A stretch of 22,498 nt of DNA from positions 26,914 to 49,411 of the forward strand of contig PMCE01000322.1 of assembly GCA_003154025.1 (NCBI GenBank), read 5' to 3'. Numbering within the stretch: the first letter of the stretch is position 1; the number at the start of each line of letters is the position of its first letter. This stretch comes from Syntrophaceae bacterium. Its GTDB lineage: Bacteria > Desulfobacterota > SM23-61. The notes beneath the pieces are model-generated. The model was not told the DNA's origin. It saw only the letters and a list, made by a program, of their open reading frames with translations, and made no database searches. Below, piece by piece: positions 13,873 through 21,230 of the stretch. Made by a program: the position numbers and the translations under genes.

Positions 13873-15053
13873 GGATTCGGGGAGTGATGACCCTCTTGGT
13901 GGCTCTGGTCTGGGCGGGCAGCCTTTGGGCCCAGGGGGATTCCTCCGCCCTCCCCAAGGGGGTCGATCAGAGCAAAAAGGAACTGGGGGGGATTAAGAAG
14001 AAGATCCAGGAGGAAAAACAGCGCGTCCATGAGATCAGCAGGAAGGAGACCTCAGTCATCTCCCAACTCAACACCCTGGACCGCGGCCTGTCGGAAAGGG
14101 AGAAGGAGCTGAAGTCCCTGAAGCAGAAATTGGGCGGCGTGGACAAGAAGGTCCAGAGGGCCAATCAGGACTTGGGTTCTCTGTCGACGAACATCGATGC
14201 CCAGGAGAAGCTTCTGTTGAATCGGCTGGTAGCCCTGTATAAGTTCGGGGATGTCGAGACGCCCCAGCTGCTCTTTTCCTCCGGGTCCTACGAAGACTTT
14301 CTGAGTTCCCGTCGGCACCTGACCTCCATTTTGGAGCAGGATCGCCAGATGATCGACGATTACCGGAAGAGGAAGAACGTCGTCGGGAGCTACCAGCGTC
14401 AGCTCATGGAGGATGAACAGGAGCTGAGGGGGCTGAAGAAGAAAACCGAGCAGAAAAAGGGCGAGATTCAGAAGGATCTGCTCCAGAAGGGGAAGCTTCT
14501 CGACGGGGTGCGGCAGGAGAAGCAGATTCATCTGGTGGCGATCCGGGAACTGGAAACGGCCTCGGCCCAATTGCAAGGACTTCTCAACCGGCTGGAAAAG
14601 GAACTCCAGGATAAGACCAAGGAAAAAGCCTTCGTCCCTTCGGGCAAAGGGTTCAGCGCGCTCCGGGGCAAGCTGCCGTTCCCGGTAAGGGGAAAGATCC
14701 TCAGCAGCTTCGGGAAGAACGAAAACCCGAAGTTCAACACTTTCACCGTCCAGAAAGGGATTGAAATCGAGGCCCCCCTGGGGGCCGGGGTCCGGGCGGT
14801 CTATGACGGACGGGTCCTCTTTTCCGACTGGTTCAAGGGATACGGAAAAATTTTGATCATCGATCATGGAGATGGGTATTATACGCTGTCCGGGCACGCC
14901 TCCGCGCTGCTGAAAGCAGTGGGGGAGGAGGTCCGGGCGGGTGATGTGGTGGCGCTCGTGGGAGACACGGGCTCGCTCAAGGGCCCCTGTCTCTACTTTG
15001 AAGTTCGCCAGCGGGGAAAGCCGCTGGATCCCATAGAGTGGCTGGCGAATTAG
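13869..15053 (+). CDS. envC: EnvC-like murein hydrolase activator (coiled coil plus degenerate LytM domain)
   Basis: Secreted protein of 394 residues. A signal peptide (TLLVALVWAGSLWAQ) is followed by a long Lys/Glu/Gln-rich coiled coil (about 30-260) and a C-terminal LytM/M23 domain (about 275-394). The zinc-binding His residues of active M23 peptidases are not conserved: the first site reads QKGIEIEA instead of HxGxD, and the last motif is LYFEVRQ instead of HFE. E. coli EnvC is degenerate in the same places and acts by activating amidases rather than cutting peptidoglycan. Placement directly after ftsEX strongly supports this role. Start is ambiguous: TTG 13869 (overlapping the ftsX stop, GGGGAGG 12 bases upstream), GTG 13884 or ATG 13887. 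Symbol by function and context. Confidence 0.88.
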   Translation: MRIRGVMTLLVALVWAGSLWAQGDSSALPKGVDQSKKELGGIKKKIQEEKQRVHEISRKETSVISQLNTLDRGLSEREKELKSLKQKLGGVDKKVQRANQDLGSLSTNIDAQEKLLLNRLVALYKFGDVETPQLLFSSGSYEDFLSSRRHLTSILEQDRQMIDDYRKRKNVVGSYQRQLMEDEQELRGLKKKTEQKKGEIQKDLLQKGKLLDGVRQEKQIHLVAIRELETASAQLQGLLNRLEKELQDKTKEKAFVPSGKGFSALRGKLPFPVRGKILSSFGKNENPKFNTFTVQKGIEIEAPLGAGVRAVYDGRVLFSDWFKGYGKILIIDHGDGYYTLSGHASALLKAVGEEVRAGDVVALVGDTGSLKGPCLYFEVRQRGKPLDPIEWLAN

Positions 15054-15070
15054 GGGGAAATCAAGCCCGA

Positions 15071-15086
15071 GGGTTCTTCGGAACCC
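15071..15086 (+). promoter_or_regulatory. UUCG-capped hairpin between envC and ctpA
   Basis: GGGTTC-TTCG-GAACCC forms a 6-bp stem with a stable tetraloop in the 86-base gap. There is no T-run, so it is not a simple terminator; it could stabilise or process the mRNA. Confidence 0.5.
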
Positions 15087-15139
15087 GGTGAGGGGATGTC
15101 AATCCACCCGGTGCGACTTGCGGGTGAGAAGGAGAGTCG

Positions 15140-16474
15140 ATGAGCCGTTGGATGCCTAAGAAAAAGTTTCTGTTCGTAGCCTTGGTCTTCTTCTTCCTGG
15201 GAATCTACATGGGCCTGACCCACGCCCGGCGCGTGGGCGCGGACATCGAATCGGCTTACGAAAAGCTGAAGGTGCTGTCCGACGTTTTCGCCATCGTGGA
15301 GCGGAACTATGTGGAGCCGGTGAAGCCGAACACCCTCATCAACGGGGCGATCAACGGGATGCTGGAGACCCTGGACCCCCACAGCAATTACATGAACCCG
15401 GAAGTTTACAAGGAAATGCAGTCGGAGACCCGGGGCAGCTTCGGGGGAATCGGGTTCGAGATCACCACCCGCGACAAAGTCTTGACCGTGGTGGCCCCCA
15501 TCGAGGATACCCCGGCTTCCCGGGCCGGAATCCAGAGCGGCGACATGATCCTGCGCATCGACGGGAAGACGACCAAAGACATGACCCTGATGGATGCGGT
15601 GAAATTGATGCGTGGCCCCCAGGGGACTCAAGTAACCATCACCATCATGCGTCAGGGGTTCACGGAGCCCCAGGACCTCAGCTTGACCCGGGCCATCATT
15701 CCCATCCGCAGCATTCGTTCCAAAGTGCTGGAACCAGGCTACGGCTACCTCAAAATCTCTCAATTTATCGAGCGGACCTTCCCGGATATGGAGATGGCCC
15801 TGAGCAAACTGGATTCTCAGGAAAAGCCGCTGAAAGGGCTGATCCTAGACCTGCGCAACAACCCCGGGGGGCTCCTGGAGCAGGCGGTGAAGGTGGCCGA
15901 TGCCTTCCTCGATTCCGGGATGATCGTCTACACCGAAGGCCGAGTGGAAGGCCAGAAGATGAAGTTCTTCGTCCAGAAGAAGGAAAAAATGCGGGAATAT
16001 CCCATGATCGTCCTAGTGAACGGGGGGAGCGCCAGCGCCTCGGAGATCGTGGCCGGAGCGTTGCAGGACCACGGCCGGGCGGTGATTCTGGGCAGCCAGA
16101 CCTTCGGCAAAGGATCGGTCCAGACGATCATTCCCCTGGAAGACGGCTCAGCCCTTCGGTTGACCACGGCGCGTTATTTTACCCCCAACGGCCGCTCCAT
16201 CCAGGCCCAGGGGATTTCCCCCGATATTATTGTTTTGGATGTGGTCCCGGATGGGAAGGGCAAGGTCACGCCGCGCTTCATGCGGGAGAAGGACCTGGAC
16301 CACCATCTCCAGGGTGAGGGAGAGAAAGGGGCCCCAGAAAAACCCGCCGAACCGGCCAAAATACCGGAGGCCGCCGCGGCCCCCAAACCCACCGAGGACC
16401 CCCCGCTGGACCGGGCTCTGGAACTATTGAAAACCTGGCAGATTTTGAATAAGGTGGCGAAGAAACCGGCCTGA
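15140..16474 (+). CDS. ctpA: S41 family C-terminal processing peptidase (CtpA/Prc type)
   Basis: Periplasmic serine protease that trims or degrades envelope proteins, in several bacteria including peptidoglycan hydrolases. 444 residues: N-terminal signal-anchor helix (about 10-27), a helical region with LDPHSNYM, a PDZ domain (about 95-175, GSFGGIGFE), and the S41 catalytic domain with the Ser-Lys dyad, Ser299 in GGSASASEI and Lys324 in TFGKGSVQ, spaced 25 residues apart as in known CtpA enzymes. The C-terminus is a Pro/Ala-rich linker and a short helix. AAGGAGA lies just before the ATG at 15140. The chain ftsE-ftsX-envC-ctpA suggests joint control of septal cell-wall cleavage. Firm. Confidence 0.95.
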   Translation: MSRWMPKKKFLFVALVFFFLGIYMGLTHARRVGADIESAYEKLKVLSDVFAIVERNYVEPVKPNTLINGAINGMLETLDPHSNYMNPEVYKEMQSETRGSFGGIGFEITTRDKVLTVVAPIEDTPASRAGIQSGDMILRIDGKTTKDMTLMDAVKLMRGPQGTQVTITIMRQGFTEPQDLSLTRAIIPIRSIRSKVLEPGYGYLKISQFIERTFPDMEMALSKLDSQEKPLKGLILDLRNNPGGLLEQAVKVADAFLDSGMIVYTEGRVEGQKMKFFVQKKEKMREYPMIVLVNGGSASASEIVAGALQDHGRAVILGSQTFGKGSVQTIIPLEDGSALRLTTARYFTPNGRSIQAQGISPDIIVLDVVPDGKGKVTPRFMREKDLDHHLQGEGEKGAPEKPAEPAKIPEAAAAPKPTEDPPLDRALELLKTWQILNKVAKKPA

Positions 16475-16497
16475 AAACCATGGCGGAGGAGAAGAGC

Positions 16498-17181
16498 ATG
16501 GGGGATCTGGAAGGATCTCTCCGGTACCCTTTGACCGGCGAGGGATGGGGACCCAAGTTCGCCCTCGGCGGAATCCTGTACATCCTGGGGAACCTGTTGG
16601 GATTCATCCCCTGGGTGGGATGGATCTTCTGTCTGCTCATCTCTTTTCTTCCTTTGGGCTATGCCTACAAGTCCTTCCGGGATCACCTGCGAGGGTCCGA
16701 AGGTTCCCTTCCGGTATGGGCTGATTGGGAGGGCCTGTTCCGCTACGGCCTCTTCGTTTTTCTCATCTCTCTGGGGTACGGGATTATCCCCGGTTTGCTT
16801 TACTGGCTGGGAAAAGCCCTTTGGGATAGCGGAGGTTTTGCGGCCTTTCTGGGGGTCCTTTTCATCATCCTCGGGCTGGGGGTGGGGCTGGTGGCCTTCT
16901 TCTTTCTGCCGATGGCCCTGGCTTTTTACGGTCGGGAAGAAGAATCCTTAGCCTCCGCCTTTCGCTGGAGCGGCATCGTGGAAAAGATCTGGCTGGTCCA
17001 AAGGGAATACTTCGTCGGTTGGCTCTCCAGCCTTGTTTTTTTCCTGGTCCTGCTCTTCGTAAGGACCTATTTTCTCTATGTGGGCTGGATCCTCTACGCT
17101 TTGGGGCTTTTCTACCTGAGTCTGGCGGCGTCCCGCTTCTTCGGACGGGTCTGCCGGGCGAGCATGGAGGCGAATAGATGA
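16498..17181 (+). CDS. DUF4013 multi-pass membrane protein
   Basis: 227 residues of unknown function. Hydrophobic segments at about 22-55, 80-100, 110-145 and 180-215 suggest four to six membrane helices, with the LPVWADWEGLFRYG segment typical of DUF4013 proteins. The start at ATG 16498 is chosen because GGAGGAG (16485-16491) stands 6 bases before it; an earlier ATG at 16480 is in frame but has no ribosome binding site and its codons contain the SD itself. It follows ctpA by 23 bases and is closed by a terminator, so it is the last gene of the ftsE operon. A link to the envelope is inferred only from position. Confidence 0.78.
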   Translation: MGDLEGSLRYPLTGEGWGPKFALGGILYILGNLLGFIPWVGWIFCLLISFLPLGYAYKSFRDHLRGSEGSLPVWADWEGLFRYGLFVFLISLGYGIIPGLLYWLGKALWDSGGFAAFLGVLFIILGLGVGLVAFFFLPMALAFYGREEESLASAFRWSGIVEKIWLVQREYFVGWLSSLVFFLVLLFVRTYFLYVGWILYALGLFYLSLAASRFFGRVCRASMEANR

Positions 17182-17206
17182 GGGCCCCTACACATGATCC
17201 GGAAGG

Positions 17207-17236
17207 AAGCCAGGACGCCTCCTGGCTTTCTTTTTG
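17207..17236 (+). terminator. Rho-independent terminator after the DUF4013 gene
   Basis: Nine-base-pair stem AAGCCAGGA / TCCTGGCTT with a CGCC loop, followed by a T-rich run (TTCTTTTTG). It closes the ftsE-to-DUF4013 unit. Confidence 0.9.
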
Positions 17237-17244
17237 TTATTTTA

Positions 17245-17273
17245 TTGAACCTCAGAGGGGGCAGAGATATATT
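17245..17273 (+). promoter_or_regulatory. Probable sigma-70-type promoter of the degT-lepB-pyr unit
   Basis: TTGAAC (17245-17250), a 17-base spacer, and TATATT (17268-17273). It stands just after the previous terminator and gives a leader of about 140 bases. That leader includes a small hairpin CCGGCC-ATCA-GGCCGG at about 17297-17312. Confidence 0.6.
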
Positions 17274-17420
17274 CTATAAGCCATCAGGGAAAAAGATTCC
17301 TCCGGCCATCAGGCCGGCTGAATCTGCCTTCACCGGCCTGGAAGAAAAGATTTTTGGATGCCATTCTCGGTGTCTTGTGCGGTTCGCAGGTAAAATCGGG
17401 TTCGAGCTTGGAGGCTCAAT

Positions 17421-18653
17421 TTGAAAGTCCCTCTTTTGGACCTGAAGAAGCAGTATAAGAAGATCCGGAGCCGGGTCAACCCGGAGATCGAGAAGGTTCT
17501 CGAAAGCCAGCTCTTCATCCTGGGGCTGAATGTGGAAGAGCTGGAAAAGGAAATCGCCGCCTTTTGCGGAGTTCCCCATGCGATCGGGGTGGCTTCGGGA
17601 ACCGATGCCCTTCTCCTTGCCCTGATGGCCTTGGAGGTTCAACCCGGGGAACGGGTGATCACCACCCCGTTCACTTTTTTTGCCACTGGAGGAGTGATCT
17701 CTCGACTGGGAGCCTTACCGGTCTTCATCGACATCGACCCGGTCACCTATAACCTGGACCTGCCCAAGCTGGAGGATTATCTGCGGAAAAATGGGGGTCG
17801 GGCGGATTCTCCCCGAGTGGTTATGCCGGTTCATCTCTACGGGCAGATGACGGACATGAAAGCTTTGATGGGGATAGCCCAGAAACATGGCCTGCGGGTG
17901 GTGGAGGATGGAGCGCAGGCTCTAGGGGCTCGCCAGAAGATCGGTCCGCCCATCCGCGGGAACCAAGGTGCACAGGAATGGAATGCCGGTGTCGCGGGGG
18001 ATGTGGGCTGCTTCTCCTTCTTTCCCACCAAGAACCTGGGAGGATTCGGGGACGGCGGAATGGCCATCACCCGGGACGAGGAATTAGCCCGGAAGATTCG
18101 CCTCCTCCGGAACCATGGGGCGCATACCAAATACGCCCACCGGATCATCGGGATCAACAGCCGCCTCGACGCCCTGCAGGCCGCGGTCCTGCGGGTCAAG
18201 CTGAAATACCTGGAACGCTGGACCGAGGGGAGAAGGAGGAATGCGGAACGGTATCGGGCTCTTTTCCGCGAGGCCAACCTGGGACCGCCCAACGCCTCCC
18301 TCCCCCGGGAGCAGAAAGGCTTTTACCACATTTACAATCAGTTTGTTATCCGTGCTCAAAGGAGGGATGCCCTCCGGGAGCACCTGCTGAAGAAAGAGAT
18401 CGGGAGCGAGATCTACTATCCGATCCCCCTGCACTTGCAGGAATGTTATCGATTCCTGGGATACCATCCCGGCGATCTGCCCGAAGCGGAGCGGGCGGCG
18501 GGGGAAGTCCTGGCTCTGCCGATCTACCCCGAGCTCACTTTGAACCAACAGCGTCAGGTCGTCCGGGCGATTGCCGAATTTTACGCCCCCCGGAGGTCAC
18601 CGGGAACCCCTAACGGAACCGTGCGCGGATCCCGATTCATCAAGGAAGGTTGA
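17421..18653 (+). CDS. DegT/DnrJ/EryC1/StrS family PLP-dependent sugar aminotransferase
   Basis: Fold-type I PLP enzyme of 410 residues; the family aminates nucleotide-linked keto-sugars for surface polysaccharide or lipid synthesis. The PLP-anchoring Lys204 lies in FFPTKNLGGFGDGG, with the cofactor-phosphate segment SGTDALLLAL (about 59-68) and VEDGAQALGA before it, and the GINSRLDALQAA motif after it. The start is TTG at 17421, preceded by TTGGAGG. The last ~20 residues (PRRSPGTPNGT...) look like an added tail. It begins a unit with lepB and pyr genes, an unusual pairing with no obvious sugar genes beside it. A precise substrate is not claimed. Confidence 0.9.
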   Translation: MKVPLLDLKKQYKKIRSRVNPEIEKVLESQLFILGLNVEELEKEIAAFCGVPHAIGVASGTDALLLALMALEVQPGERVITTPFTFFATGGVISRLGALPVFIDIDPVTYNLDLPKLEDYLRKNGGRADSPRVVMPVHLYGQMTDMKALMGIAQKHGLRVVEDGAQALGARQKIGPPIRGNQGAQEWNAGVAGDVGCFSFFPTKNLGGFGDGGMAITRDEELARKIRLLRNHGAHTKYAHRIIGINSRLDALQAAVLRVKLKYLERWTEGRRRNAERYRALFREANLGPPNASLPREQKGFYHIYNQFVIRAQRRDALREHLLKKEIGSEIYYPIPLHLQECYRFLGYHPGDLPEAERAAGEVLALPIYPELTLNQQRQVVRAIAEFYAPRRSPGTPNGTVRGSRFIKEG

Positions 18654-18657
18654 AAGA

Positions 18658-19281
18658 TTGAAAGCCTTGGAAAAGAAGAGGAAGTCAACATTTCGAGAAT
18701 ACGCGGAAGCGATTGCTGTTGCCCTGGTGCTGGCCCTATTGATCCGGACCTTCGTGGTACAGGCCTTCAAGATTCCCTCCGGGTCCATGGAGCCTACCCT
18801 GGAAATCGGGGACCACATTCTGGTGAACAAGTTCATCTACGGGACCAAGATTCCCTTCACCCACCTGTCTTTTGGGGCTTGGGAGCAGCCCAAACGGGGG
18901 GATGTCATCGTTTTCATCTATCCCCTGGAGCCGGAGAAGGATTTCATCAAACGGGTCATCGGGGTGCCTGGAGACACGGTGAAGATCGTGAACAAACAGC
19001 TCTTCGTCAACGGAGTGGAAGCCAACGACCCCCACGCCGTGTACAAAGAGGGTACCCTCCTCCCGGGGGATATCCAGAAACGGGACAACTTCGGCCCGAT
19101 CACGGTTCCTCCGGGGAAAATTTTCGTCCTGGGGGACAACCGGGACCGGAGCCTGGATAGTCGCTTCTGGGGTTATGTTCCCCTGGAGGATGTGAAGGGC
19201 AAAGCTTTCATCATCTACTGGTCCTGGGATCGGCAGGAGACGAACGTGCGGTGGAAGCGGCTCGGCCAGTTGATCCATTGA
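18658..19281 (+). CDS. lepB: Signal peptidase I
   Basis: Membrane-bound serine protease that removes signal peptides from exported proteins. 207 residues, the short form with one N-terminal membrane helix (about 16-36). Catalytic Ser43 in IPSGSMEPTL and Lys98 in DFIKRVIGVPGD are present, as are the FVLGDNRDRSLDSRFWG box and a terminal hydrophobic strand. The start is TTG at 18658, with AAGGAAGG (18642-18649) 8 bases upstream; a longer in-frame reading from 18571 overlaps the degT tail in another frame and is not needed. Gap to the aminotransferase stop is only 4 bases, so the two are co-transcribed. Identification firm. Confidence 0.96.
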   Translation: MKALEKKRKSTFREYAEAIAVALVLALLIRTFVVQAFKIPSGSMEPTLEIGDHILVNKFIYGTKIPFTHLSFGAWEQPKRGDVIVFIYPLEPEKDFIKRVIGVPGDTVKIVNKQLFVNGVEANDPHAVYKEGTLLPGDIQKRDNFGPITVPPGKIFVLGDNRDRSLDSRFWGYVPLEDVKGKAFIIYWSWDRQETNVRWKRLGQLIH

Positions 19282-19294
19282 GGTAGAAGGCGAT

Positions 19295-19846
19295 ATGAGA
19301 GCACGGGACAAAGAAATCGTCATGGATGAGGAGACCATGGAGCGGGCGCTCACGCGCATCACCCATGAGATTCTCGAACGCAACCAGGGGGTGAAGGACC
19401 TGGTCCTCATCGGTATCCGCACCGGAGGGGTGTACCTGGCGGAGCGGATTCGGGACAAGATGGAGCAGATCGAAGGAGTCCAGGTTCCTTCCGGGATCAT
19501 CGACATCACCCTGTACCGCGACGACTTCGCTGCCGGCCTTCCCCGGCCTCTGGTGGGAAAGACCGAGATCCCCTTTTCCTTGAAAGACAAAAAGGTGATC
19601 CTGGTGGACGACGTGCTCTATACGGGCAGGACCGTGCGGGCCGCCATGGATGCCTTGATCGATTTTGGACGTCCCCAATTCATCCAGCTGGCGGTCCTGA
19701 TTGACCGGGGACACAGGGAGCTTCCCATTCAGGCCGATTACGTGGGGAAGAGGATCCTGACCGCTCCCCTGGAAGGAGTTGCGGTGACCTTCCGGGAACT
19801 GGAGGGGCAAGACCGGGCGGTGGTGCAGGAGATGATTCCGGAGTAG
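19295..19846 (+). CDS. pyrR: PyrR-type bifunctional pyr operon regulator / uracil phosphoribosyltransferase
   Basis: 183-residue type I phosphoribosyltransferase. The PRPP motif VILVDDVLYTGRTVRAA is intact, preceded by the LIGIRTGG loop and DITLYRDD, both typical of PyrR. PyrR makes UMP from uracil and PRPP and in many bacteria binds pyr mRNA to cause attenuation. The start at 19295 lies 13 bases after lepB and has GAAGG upstream. It stands directly before pyrB and pyrC, the usual arrangement. A PyrR-binding hairpin cannot be identified with certainty, but the gap to pyrB holds a long inverted repeat. Confidence 0.94.
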   Translation: MRARDKEIVMDEETMERALTRITHEILERNQGVKDLVLIGIRTGGVYLAERIRDKMEQIEGVQVPSGIIDITLYRDDFAAGLPRPLVGKTEIPFSLKDKKVILVDDVLYTGRTVRAAMDALIDFGRPQFIQLAVLIDRGHRELPIQADYVGKRILTAPLEGVAVTFRELEGQDRAVVQEMIPE

Positions 19847-19913
19847 GAAGATTCGAGTTGGGGATTCCTTTGAGCGTTTATCTTTTTGGAAGAGCCTTGA
19901 TCGTTCATGAAGC

Positions 19914-20023
19914 ACCAAATCCCAAGCATCAATACCCAAATAATGAGCCAAATCCCAAGGACCAGAATTCCAAGAACGTTTGGTAATTGGAGCTTGGATA
20001 TTATTTGAAATTTGGGATTTGGT
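19914..20023. repeat. Long imperfect inverted repeat between pyrR and pyrB
   Basis: ACCAAATCCCAA (19914-19925) is the exact reverse complement of 20012-20023, and AAATAAT (19938-19944) of 20000-20006. The arms thus pair over about 30 bases with a ~55-base centre that itself contains further CCAAATCCCAAGG words. It looks like a reiterated-word intergenic element, yet its place inside the pyr unit could also make it a transcript hairpin. The pyrR-pyrB gap is 256 bases in all and holds no gene. Confidence 0.65.
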
Positions 20024-20102
20024 CCTGCGCTTCGCGGGATTGGAATTTGATACTCAGGGGCTTTTCCAAAGGGTCCCTTGAATACATCTGGAGGAAAAAC
20101 CC

Positions 20103-21080
20103 ATGGCAGCTGAACCAAGCCGGGGATCGAACCGGGAGCTGGCGGACCGGCCGGCGCGCCGCCTGGCGGGAAAGGACCTGCTGGGAATCCAGGGAATGAG
20201 CGTTTCCGACCTGGAACTCATCCTGGACACCGCGGAGTCCTTCAAGGAGGTCTCCACGCGGGAGATCAAAAAGGTTCCCACCCTCCGGGGGAAGACGATC
20301 ATCAACTTCTTCTACGAGGCCAGTACGCGCACCCGTACCTCCTTTGAGATCGCCGCCAAACGGTTGAGCGCCGATGCCATCAACATCTCCACCTCCGCCA
20401 GCAGCGTGGTCAAAGGGGAGACGCTGATCGATACGGCCAAAAATCTGGAGGCCATGAATCCGGACTGCATCGTCCTTCGGCACTCGGCATCCGGGGCTCC
20501 CCACCTACTGGCGCGGCTGATGCGGGTGCCGGTCATCAACGCCGGAGACGGGGCCAACGAGCATCCCACTCAGGCCCTCCTGGACCTCTTCACGGTGCGG
20601 GAGAAGAAGGGAAGATTGGCCGGGTTGAGGGTGGCCATCGCCGGAGATATTCTTCACAGCCGGGTGGCTCGGTCGAACATCTACGGATTCACCAAGATGG
20701 GGGCGGAAGTCCACCTCACCGGTCCGCCCACGATGAGGCCCCCGGAGGTGGAGAGCTTGGGGGTTCAATGGCACAGCAATCTGCGAGAGCTCGTTCCGGA
20801 GATGGATGTGGTGATGATGCTCCGGATTCAGCTGGAGCGACAGGAGGGCGGATTCTTCCCGACCCTGCGGGAGTATTCCCGCCTCTTCGGTCTGAACCAG
20901 GAGGCGCTCAAGAAGGCCAAGCCCGACGTCCTGATCATGCATCCGGGCCCCATGAACCGTGGGGTGGAGATCTCCCCGGAAGTGGCCGACGGCCCCTACT
21001 CCGTGATCCTGGACCAGGTGACCAACGGGGTGGCCGTGCGGATGGCACTGCTCTATCTGCTGGTGGGCGGGGGGGAGTAG
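20103..21080 (+). CDS. pyrB: Aspartate carbamoyltransferase catalytic subunit
   Basis: Cytosolic enzyme that joins carbamoyl phosphate and aspartate in the first committed step of pyrimidine synthesis. 325 residues. The carbamoyl-phosphate motif STRTRTS is at 74-80, followed by [12 protein letters not shown] and the C-terminal [10 protein letters not shown] motif, all intact. The N-terminal ~20 residues (Pro/Arg-rich) extend a little beyond the usual start, but ATG 20103 has TGGAGG 8 bases upstream. No pyrI is seen. It is followed by pyrC after a 150-base gap with another inverted repeat. Firm. Confidence 0.97.
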   Translation: MAAEPSRGSNRELADRPARRLAGKDLLGIQGMSVSDLELILDTAESFKEVSTREIKKVPTLRGKTIINFFYEASTRTRTSFEIAAKRLSADAINISTSASSVVKGETLIDTAKNLEAMNPDCIVLRHSASGAPHLLARLMRVPVINAGDGANEHPTQALLDLFTVREKKGRLAGLRVAIAGDILHSRVARSNIYGFTKMGAEVHLTGPPTMRPPEVESLGVQWHSNLRELVPEMDVVMMLRIQLERQEGGFFPTLREYSRLFGLNQEALKKAKPDVLIMHPGPMNRGVEISPEVADGPYSVILDQVTNGVAVRMALLYLLVGGGE

Positions 21081-21116
21081 GAACTCGCAAGGAACCCCAT
21101 TATACGAAGGCGGAAA

Positions 21117-21214
21117 AATGGAATATTGGAATATTGGAAAAATGGGCCGGGAGAAGCCGGACGTTATCCCCATTCTTCCATTATTCCATCATTCCAGTAT
21201 TCCAATATTCCATT
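21117..21214. repeat. Inverted repeat of ATTCCA words between pyrB and pyrC
   Basis: AATGGAATATTGGA (21117-21130) is perfectly complementary to 21201-21214; neighbouring ATTGGAAAAATGG and CCATTATTCCATCATTCC words extend the pairing imperfectly. The element ends a few bases before the pyrC ribosome binding site (CAGGAG). No terminator-like T-run follows the arms. Confidence 0.7.
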
Positions 21215-21230
21215 GTTCCAGGAGTCTTCC

